Source: Apoda limacodes
Lineage: Eukaryota > Arthropoda > Insecta > Lepidoptera > Limacodidae
Assembly (NCBI GenBank): GCA_946406115.1
Contig: OX291554.1
Location: 13,465,092-13,529,091 of the forward strand
Length of the DNA: 64,000 nt
Direction of reading: 5' to 3'
Part shown: positions 46,801 through 57,590 of the stretch, piece by piece
Layout: the number at the start of each line of letters is the position of its first letter
Position numbering within the stretch: the stretch's first letter is position 1
Position numbers and translations under genes: made by a program
Notes under the pieces: model-generated
The model's database searches: none
What the model was told of the DNA's origin: nothing
The model's input: only the letters and a program-made list of their open reading frames with translations

Positions 46801-49800
46801 AATTTAAGGACCGAATATTGCATTTGTTAGAGGATGCAATTTTATTTTTGGGACATGTGTGGGGTCAATAGAAGCTTAACCTCAAGTTTGTCATCCGACC
46901 GCCTACTTGGAAAAAGGGGTGAAAACCCTTTTTTCGCGATATCTCGGAAACTATGCGTCTAACAAAAAATTCGTAAGACATAATTTGTAGAAAATTGTTT
47001 TGCCTACAAATATGTTTATAACTAACTACTTAACTTTTTGCCCTAAATTAAAAATTGAAGGAGTTATAAGCAAAAAAGTGAGAAAATTTTATTAAAATTT
47101 TCTTTTTTGCTCTATAACTTTATTTTTATACATTTTACAAAAAAATTACCTCAGAACAATCTTGTAGATGATCTTTTGTGGAAAATTTTTCTCAGTATTT
47201 TTTTTATTTTCATTCATTTAAAACGCTGTTACAGCGCTCCAAAGTTGACCGGGTTCGTCAATGCTCATGAGAATCCGGTCAAAACGAAATGTTTAACTTA
47301 TTTTAGATTATTTTTTATTGTAAATTTTTAATTGTTTAATTCGTACATCTTTACTTATTCATTCCTAACTCTATTCCTCGCCTATATAACATTTTAATGG
47401 ACTAACAAATAACCACAGGTCATAGCAAGGTATTTTGTTTTTTCGTAGTTTGTACGTCAGCTGTCAATGTCAAATTTTGACTATCAGTCTACTTGATTTA
47501 ATACGGTTATAACAAATTCAATCCAACTAAAGCCGTGGTTTCTTGTGGTCCTGGTAACGGACCGCTACCTTAGTCGCATGAAAGTCAGTTAGGACTCATT
47601 CACACCTCGTATTCGAAAACGAATCCTTGGTTGGTAGTTTTATCGATTCTTATGACTTATGTCTTTGCCATGCAGTTTTGTAATGAAATTAAAAACAAAA
47701 TTAGGAGGTATAGCTCTACATACACAGAAATGTGGAAATCACTATAAAAGAGTTCGATCAACTACTACCACTTCACTACACAAGACGACATTTTTAAAGA
47801 TAATTTTTGATGTTTTTTCCATTTAATCAGAGCGTAATTCAAGTCCTCGCGGCCGCGTTTACATAGTCACTAATGAGATACACAGCATACTTTTAAAGTA
47901 AGTAATATATATTAAAATGGGAACTTATAGGGTAACACCCCTTTTTTTAAAAAAGGAGTTCATATGATTCGACATTCTTATGCGTTTTGGGTCACAGAAA
48001 CCCCTGTTGCAACCCCTTTTTTTTCAAAATGGAGTCCATATGATTTCCATTTTTAATGAATTTATGACTCCCCTAAAATAAGAGGGGTCACAAAAACCCC
48101 TCTTGCGGCCCCTTTTTTGAAAAGGGGTTTTTCCCTATAACTTTCCATTTTGATGATCGATAGAGTCCATCGACACTAGCAATTTTTTAAACTAAAATTT
48201 TTTTGTGACTGTATTTTTTTAAAACAAAGGGGGGATTCGATACTCCCCCCCACTCCCACCCAAATCAAAACTGTTTAGCCGTCAACCAATATTACTAATT
48301 CTGACTCTTTTTCCGTGCGACATCCCATCTCTACTGCTACCGACCACTCTATGCATATTGAGCGCTAGCGTGCGAGATATGACCATAAAGAGATTTTAAG
48401 AATACGAAAACCTATTTGCAAATGATATCCCCCATGTTTTTTCAACATATCAAGTTCAAACTAGTCAATCTATCAACTAAAACAGTTACCGCGATTAACA
48501 AGCCATGATTAAATCAAATAATCATATCTCGAATTCGAGATTATCTCTATCCGCACGAGAATCAGGCCCCAGCTATCCGTATGCCAAAGCCGGTTACCTT
48601 GTTGCTACGTTGCGTCGTGAAAAAATGGTGTCCCGCTTTTTCTCCTGTTGCAACATCTTTTACTTGGGCGAGTGTCCCCAAGTAAAAGATGTTACTATTA
48701 AGCTTAAAAGTACTGTCTTGCCTTCTTTGCCCCTTCAGTAAGCCAAGTGCTAATAATCAGATCATCCAGTTCGTATTGTCGTGATGTGATGGAATGGTGT
48801 CTCGCAGATTCTCCTGCAGCTAAATCATTTCGTAGGGACTTCCGAGCTAGATAAAATGTATACCCTGTAGTTTTCCGCAACTCGTTATCTATCAATCTAA
48901 TCACCTCGTTGCTCCGCTGTTATATAAAGGAATAGTGTCTCAAAGTTTTTTAAGAATCTCGATCGCGTTAAAAAAAAACCTACGTTGTTTTCCGTCCCTA
49001 TCGCAACTATCCTTGTTTTAAAAATTACGTCAGTCAGTTGCTCCGTTACGACGCTAAGCAAATAAACAAGCTATAATATATATGCTAGGTAGGTTTAGGA
49101 TAGGTTTTAGCACTATAGATAGAGTTATCTATAGTGCTAAAATAAAAGATGGCGATGTTCATTCAAAATATAAAGAAAGATGATCGGGAACTTTGTAAGC
49201 TCAGCAGTACTTTGACTTTTTATATAAATAACTTTACAGTTAAATTGAAATTGTTTGTACAGGGAAAGTTCTCAATGGACGACGAACAGATGGGCGACAT
49301 TGTATCGTTGATTGATAGTATTCAGGAAGACTACCTTCCTCCGATACCTCTGAAATATAAGGCGCAGGAACCACAACCTGATTCTGGACCAAAAATTGGT
49401 AACGATTCTATTGTAAACCTACTTTTATGGGCCCTATCAGTATTATTAATTATTTTGACTTATGAAAATTATTACAGTTATTGTATACCGAAACTTGGAA
49501 CTTGGAACAGTGATAAGCACAACTTAAATACGAGAAATAAAAATAAACTTGCTATGCCAAAGTTTAGGCTTACTAAAACCAACAAATCATTTATGGGAAG
49601 CGGTGTAAAATTTTATAATAAGTTAACTGTAGAAATTCTCAACTTAGGTGACAAACAGTTTAAATTTTATATTAAACATCTGCTATGTAAGAAATCATAT
49701 TATAATGTAGATGAATATTTGAATGACAAAATTGTATGGCCTAGTATCACACAAAATTAATGTTAGGTTTTCTATTCAAACTTAAATAATTTAGGTTTGA

Positions 49801-52800
49801 TAAGTTAAAGTCTCTGTTGCTTACTTTATAGTGGTTGGTGGCGAGCTACCAGGGGATGCACCATGTGCAATCCGCCTTTGGTTGCCTGGTTTTGGTGGGG
49901 CTTTGGATGTGTGGGGGTGTGGCGCACGAGTACGTACGTGTACGTGTGTATATACATGTTTGGATAGATATTGTGTACTTGATGGCTTGGTTCCTGCATG
50001 ACTGATTGGTAACAGGTGTGCATCCGGGAGTTTCTTGTCACTTCTCCCTTTAGGCTAGTTTCCGAAGTGATGGTAGTTTAAATGATGTGCATTTGTTGCC
50101 GGGCTGTTGTGTAGGGGCTGGGCCACTTTCGGGTTTGCAACGTCTGTTTGAATATGTGTGTGCATTTATGTATATGTGCGTGTTTGTTTGTAGCACCCGC
50201 TCGTGTTCGGAGCCCTGCCGCTATTGGGCGGCCGAAGGAGGATTGAATCAGATAGGACCTATAAGTTCTTTTACGTATAGTTTTATTTTCTATCTTTTAT
50301 ATATATTTGTATATTTATATATATGTATTAATATTTGTCTGTATGTGTATATATGAATATGTGCATGTATGTGTATCTTATATTATCCTTAATATGTTAT
50401 GAATACCTATTTATTTGTTTATTTGCATTTTTGTAAAATTTAAATATGTATGTATGTGTATATATATGTATATGTACGTCTGCTGTGTAATATTATATGT
50501 TATATGAATATAGTACAATCGAAGTTTTATTGGAGTTGCTTGAGTGTGTCATGCTCTCTCAAAGTGTCTCTGCGGTGGTGGCGTGTGTGTCGGGTCGTTA
50601 CGTTCCCTAAAACATGGTTGAGCGAAGCGATGGCTGATTCATGTTTCATACTTGTCAACGGGTGCCGCCTGTGGAGGCTGGTCTGCTCTTGTAAACTTCT
50701 TTGTATTCTTATTATATATATATGTACGTCTGCTATGTAATATTATATGATATATGAATATATTTTTATGGGAGTTGCTTTTAATCCCGTCACAGAATAA
50801 TTGAAAACTTTTAACGTATCACATGGTGCCCCCCCCCCCCCCTATGCAATCTGAAAAACAATAGGCAATTGAAATATTACATAAATATTGATTGTTTTGC
50901 TTTTAAATATGTATTAAACTATTTACATTGTAAATCTTATTTATTTATTGTTTCAATACAAAACATGTATTTATTAGTTGATACACTATAATTTTATGTT
51001 TCGTTTGTGATTTTACAAAGATTACCTATTGGACGCACGCAATAAAACAGTATTGTAATTAGTTTGTAAAGCTAGTTGTAATTAATTTACTTGACGAAAC
51101 GAAAGTGTTCTTAGTAACCCATTTGAATAAAAAGATTTTGATTTTGATCTTGTGCTTTATTCAAAAAAGTAATTTATAAAAAGGTAGACACTTTGCTTAA
51201 AGAAGGTTGACAAAATAATAATTACATTACAAGCATTATTAAGTAAAATCTTTTTTTTATACAAAACAATAATGGATTTTCAATGGAAATTGCTAGTAGT
51301 TAAAAAAGGTTGACTTTGCTCAAATAAGATTGTCAAAATAATGATCACATTGCAAGCACTTTGAGAAAATTTTATATTTTAAAAGTAAGTCAAAAGTCGT
51401 CGTACATGTATGAAAGCGTTGATGGATGTAGATGGAGCAAAATAAGTGTGCCAGGATCGTAGCAAGTGGCAGTCTTTGCTCTGCCTGCACTTTCTGTATG
51501 TATGAAGAACTAAATTTAATTATTATAGCCCATAAGGAATTAGCTAATTAACTGTTTTCATATAAAAACAGATAAGACCGACGATGGTTTGATGTGCTCT
51601 CCGATAAACGGAGGAGCTCAGAAAAATGTGCCACTCGAGAGGTCACTTGACGCCTGACATCTTTTACGATGGATAAATGTCACTGGGCACCGAGCACCTG
51701 CTTTTAGTTACAGCGTAGGTAGTTGTGAAGTTTCATAGGAATATTAAAATAAAATTTTGACGTCAACTGTTTTTTTGGTCATTAGCTAATTTGGATTCAC
51801 CAACGGTATCGGTGACGCAGGTGGTGCCGCCGTGGCCGAAGCCCCGCGATAAAAGTCACGAACTCGCAGAGCCCGACCCGTCTCCTGAACCGACGCCGCC
51901 ACCGACGCCTCCCCCTCCACCGGTGCTTATATTCTTTATCATTGGCCTCAATTATACTATATAGGACAAGCTTAACGGTGTAAAAGCAAAATTACAACAA
52001 TTTTTTTGTCAGCAACATCTTATTCATTCCCTCGATCATTGGTTTTTCTTAGTATATATTTTTTTATTTTTATATATTTATATTTTTCTTTTTGCCATTG
52101 TTATTTTTATTTATAAATGTGTTACAGGCGATTAAGTACTAATTAATTAAATGTAGGTAACTAAAGAAATTTTTACAAAGGCGATTTTTAACTACATACC
52201 TATTGGCGCTAATAAATTATACGATTCTAAAATGAAATCGGTAGTTTTTAGATATTTTTGGCTGATTGACCGTATGTTAAAGTAAAAATAGTGTTAAAAC
52301 TGTTCAATATTTTTGTAATTTAGGAAGGATCGTTTACCCAATGAAACCATTATCTAGAACGAATTTCCATTTTATATTTCTTTATCAAAATATATAAAAC
52401 CGCGGTATTGCTTATGGACTGGAATTTAACGCACAGCCTATACCAGAGATGATATATTTACCTGCTAATCTTTAGGGTGACTGCATATGTTGGTTTAGAG
52501 GAGCAACAGGATTTTTTTGTAATTTCCACTATTGTGTTTTTACAGGTTCCGGAAGGTGAAGCAGAAGAGGTAATGTATTGAAACAGTTAAAGTTAATAAT
52601 TTCTGACCGATTAAAAAAAAAGTATATTCAATTGCAAATAACTTTATTTGCCTAGAATGCGGTTAAGTAAAGATGTTATAAATTTAAGAGCCACATATTC
52701 AGTGTTACTCAGTAGACATGCAATTTTTTTTATAATTATAATCCAATCGATTATAAATTACATCACTTTCATTTTAATATAATTTCAACAAAATAAATTT

Positions 52801-55800
52801 AAATATTATAGAAAATTAAGTTGGAGCATACCTACTTAAATTCCAGAAAGCTTTTAAACATTAAGAACTCATTAACAGAATATCACACAACCAGTAGTTC
52901 AATATATTTTTAAAAAAATTATAAGGCAGCTCTTATCTCTATTGGCAATTTATTATAATTTTTTACCATCATACGAGAGCAATTTCTATCATACAATGAA
53001 GTTTTGGCCCTTGGTAGTAATAGTTTGTTTGGGTACCTAGTATTAAAGCCATAAACCTCCCCTGCTTTTTAAAATAAGTTTATGTGACAAAACACGCTAC
53101 TTCGTAAGTATAGAGACAGGGTATCGTTAGAATTTTGAGTTTCATTAAATGTTTCTTACATGACTCTAGTGGTCCTATATTACAAATTGCTCCTTTGCAT
53201 CATTTCTATTATTTATTTAATAAATACTCTGTTTATTTCATTACAATTAATAGTCATATCTATTCCGTATCACATGACTGATGCAACAATCCATGATAAG
53301 CCATAGGTATGGTGCTTCTATAAGAAATATTTACCATTCTGTGAAGTGCATAAACGAAACTGCCTATCTTAGTGCAGATTTTATCTACTTGCGGTATCCA
53401 TGTGCAATATTCATCTAAAATTAGTCCAAGGAATGTAGCGTATTGGAATTTTATATAAGAACGGGAAAGTGGGCAGGCACGATAAAATACCTAGTGTCCT
53501 ACTTAACAAACAACGAGACAGCTCTGGCTGACAGGCTGAAATGATTTTTACAGGACTGTTTTGTATGGCTGATACTTATACATATATTGGTTATACGTAT
53601 CAACCCAATACCTAACCCAAAAACACTTAGATTTATAACAGAGGTGTACTTACCTATATGTTACTTCGGTAGAATTGACCTTCTAGAATACCACGTCGGC
53701 TTCGGCTTCGGAATGTCGCGTTAATCTTTGGGTGTGTACCTAACTAGTCAAATTTGATCATTGAAAGTAAAATAAAATATAGGGCGTATGGTGATTTACA
53801 CACTTACAAATTGATCACAAAATGATTAGAACAACGCTACAGTTTTCAAATTGCAATTACGAATTACAGGAGGAAGCAGAAGCTGAAGAAGAAGAAGATG
53901 AAGAAACGATGTTGCGTAGAAAAGAGGAAGAAGCACGAAGAAAAGCAGAGGAGGAAGAAGCGCGAAGGAAAGCAGAGGAATTGCCACCGCCAATTCCGCC
54001 ACCACCTCCCTCGCCACAGCCAGAACCGGAACCAGAGGTAATAATCAATATAAGAGATATACTTTGCCTTAAGCCTTAAAGTTTTTTTAGAAAAAGAAAT
54101 AGCTTACTATTTGATATCTTTGGTTTAGTTTTCTTTGTCTTTGTTAGATGAATTACCAACTAACCCTTTCTTTTATAAACATTTTTTCAGCTTGCCCCAG
54201 CGGCTGGCATTCCTGAAGTACAACTTTTAGAAGACGAACTTCAAACGACGGAACTAGTGGAAGTTGAACGCCAGATTATTCTCACAGAAGATGCTAAATA
54301 CCGATCAAAACTTAGAAAGATTCGTGATAAACTTGCTAAACCTTTAGTAGAGACTGCTGTAGAAGTTCAACATACACCCTCTCAAGAATTAGAAATTCCC
54401 AGTAATTTCAAAACATTACTTAACGATTCTCAAATTATAAGGGGCTCTACGGCTATAACTGGTCCGAACACTAAAGATATCTTGCCCTTTGCTTCTATTA
54501 TGGCTGTAGTTACTTCATACAAGTATTCTGTTAATACTTGGAATTGGTCAATTGTTAATTTTATTGTTGATACTGGCAGAAGGCTATATAAAAATAAGAA
54601 AGAAAAATTTCAATATGCTGCTATACACGTTATACCTAAAATTGGTATCGGCAATCAGGTACGTATTCGAATTGGTATTTATTGTTATTTACATAAATGT
54701 TAAACTTATATCAAAATTTACTATTGATTCGTAAATAATACACTTTTGTCACTCCTTGCAGCTTTATGAGTTATTAATATTAAATATTGCGCGAGAAAAT
54801 AAATCATAAGATCGTCTTGGAAGTGTTTTGCCGATATACGCCATAAAAAAATTGTCTTGCACTAGCTTTTATACCGACGAAGAGCGTATCCAGTGCACAC
54901 CAAGCCGACCTGTTAATCGATTAGATAACATCGTTATTCGACCAAAGCAAAAAGATATTACATGTAACCTAATCAATCTACACCTTGTCTATTTGGTCAA
55001 GTAATAACGTTTCTACAATCGCTACTGCCGAAATGCTACTGTACTGTACTGCTGAACCAATAATTTTTAAAATAAAAGTAAAAAAAAAAAAAAAGTAAAT
55101 GGTATGCATCATGAGTACGAAACAGTCAAAGCTATAGAAGTAAATACTAAAGTTATCTTATTTACACGGGAAACTGAACCTATAACCTGTAAAATTATTC
55201 TAGTGTGCTAAGTAAATTTAAAAGATGTTGTGTATTGATTTTATAGGTAAAAATTTGTTCAGGAGACGCTTATGAGCTAAACTATTTGATTAAAATGGGT
55301 TTTCCACTACATATAAATAAAGCGGTAATGATAAAGTGCTTTTATTATGTCCACGCCATAATTTCATCGAAGATGTGGCGTCATTGCGATAATGTTAGAA
55401 AAGTTGAATGAATGCAAATTTTTTCTCCGCGAAAAGGCTATAGTGACGATATTTTACATTTGAAACGTCCACGACCAAATTGTAACTTGACGTGAAGTTA
55501 AAGATTAATAATCGGCCAAGTGCGAGTTGGACTCGCGCACGAAGGGTTCCGTTTGTTGTATTGGAGCCCCCCTTAAATATTTGTTTTATTTTATTTATTT
55601 ATTTTTAAAGTTAAAATATAACTAAAAATTCTGTAAATATTTCAAGCGTCTACCTGTACACATTTATTTTATTCTGTTTTTTAGTATTTGTTGTTATAGC
55701 GGCAATACATTTTCTGTGAAAATTTCAACTGTCTTACTATCACGGTTCATTAGATACAGCCTGGTGACAGACGGACGGACGAACGGCAGCAGAGTCTTAG

Positions 55801-57558
55801 TAATAGGGTCCCGTTTTTTACCCTTTGGGTACGGAACCCTAAAAACATGGCCAATCATTTGCTGGGTCTGTCCTGTAAGTTTAGCTGCAAGTTTCAATGT
55901 TCAAAAATTAAGTATGCGATCTGCTCTGGAGCATTACATATTAGAACAGTTTGAACCATAGCTCTAGAAATCTAAATGCGTTCCACAGTCGACTTACAGA
56001 GGGTCCCAGCATCAATTTTTCCTCTTCTCTTTCTGTCTACTGTAGACCTTAACTTAGTCTAACTCTTTTTCAGGTTTACCATGCAACCATCGAAGTAGTA
56101 GGAGAAGGTCCTACCTGGAAGTTGGAGAAAATATTAAATAAAAAATTCTTCAATAAATATGATAGAGGCATTCTCACGACCCCATCATATAGCTGTGCGT
56201 TGTTTTTAAAGAACGGTGTTTACTATTTATATGATGGATCTTCTTGTAATGCAATGGGTATGAAAGACGACAAGAATTTGGGAAGAGCTTGTTTTGTGCG
56301 GTTCCGCAATTTACATGATCTTGCAAGCAGGTAATTTAGTCACAATCACTCACTCCTTTTATTAAAGGGCTAACATAAGTGAAAGTGGCGGCCTCGCTAC
56401 ATTTTTTTAAATTCCATTAAATACAAACTCATTTAGTGCTCAAAAAAGTGCTCATATTAAAAGTTTTATGTACAAGTAAGCAATTTTTAAAAGTTTTATT
56501 TGCTAAATATCATTGACGTGCAGGCAGTCCAAAAGTGGCCACTTTTAGCATAAATGAACTTTCTAGCCTACACATGCATAATATACATATAGCGACTAAA
56601 CTTACTTTTTACTTTTTACATATGGAACTTATAGAATGCTGTGTTTACCCATAAGTGGTTGTACATTTAGTTTAAGACAGCAAGTGATTTTCTACTGAAT
56701 GTATTAATGTAACAACTGTAAGTAACCTATAAACAATAAATAAATAAATAAATAAAACTTTCTAAAAATAGCTTACTTGTACTTTAACCTTTTAATTTGA
56801 GCACTTTTTCAAAATTCCTTATGTGAGGAATACAAATTGAAAAATCTAATGGGGGCGCCACTTTCACTTATATTAGCCCCTTAATAGTAAACTGGGCAGC
56901 GAACTATATTAAGTTTAGAAGAGGGATATATACTCGTACACATGTATGTATTTTGTCCGGTCTAGGAAGGTTAATGTTATAAATGTCTACCGTCCTGAAA
57001 GCTGTGCGAGTTTAAAAACTTTCATATCTATCTATTATGCTCTAGGACAGTCTATCTTGACATACTGTATAACATCATGAGGTGGGGCTCGACAGATGCA
57101 CCTAATAAAATTAGAACGTGCACAGCGTGCCCTTTTAAAAGTGATGTCTTTCAAGCCTTTTCGTTATCCTTCTTCTGAACTATACCTTAATTGTGATATT
57201 CTTTCAGTTAGGCAGTTATTAATAAGAGATACCATAATTCTGCAACACATGAAACTTCCTTACATCCCGGTACTATCAACCTCGCGTCGTAAAGATAAAG
57301 TATGCCAAATTCCATTATCTAGAACTTCTTTTATACGTAAATTCCAATGTTACCTCGGTCCAATGCTTTACAATAAACTTAACAAAGTTTTTAATATTTA
57401 TCATCTCAATTATTTTAACGGCAAAACGATCCTGACAAAATGGCTGAAAACTAAAAACTACCACGAAAATCGAAAATCTTTTTACTATATTAAAGTGACC
57501 GACAAATAGGTGCAAAAAAAAAAGAAATTAATAATAAAATAAACATAAACACCCTTAA

Positions 57559-57590
<32 letters not shown>

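Larger units (their letters stand above)
46526..49262. other. Intron 16
   Basis: Around 46830-47330 an AT-rich block reads like an interspersed repeat (compare 'aggatgcaattttaatttcg' at 32183 with 'aggatgcaattttatttttg' here). 47930-48150 has repeated 'cccctttttt' / 'aaaaaagg' blocks able to pair with each other. Two perfect hairpins lie at 48652 and 49105. No gene seen. Confidence 0.4.

Noticed and set aside
50087..50740. Frames rich in Tyr, Ile, Cys and Val in the 50-kb region
   Set aside because: They are products of TG/TA simple sequence; no splice or domain signal.
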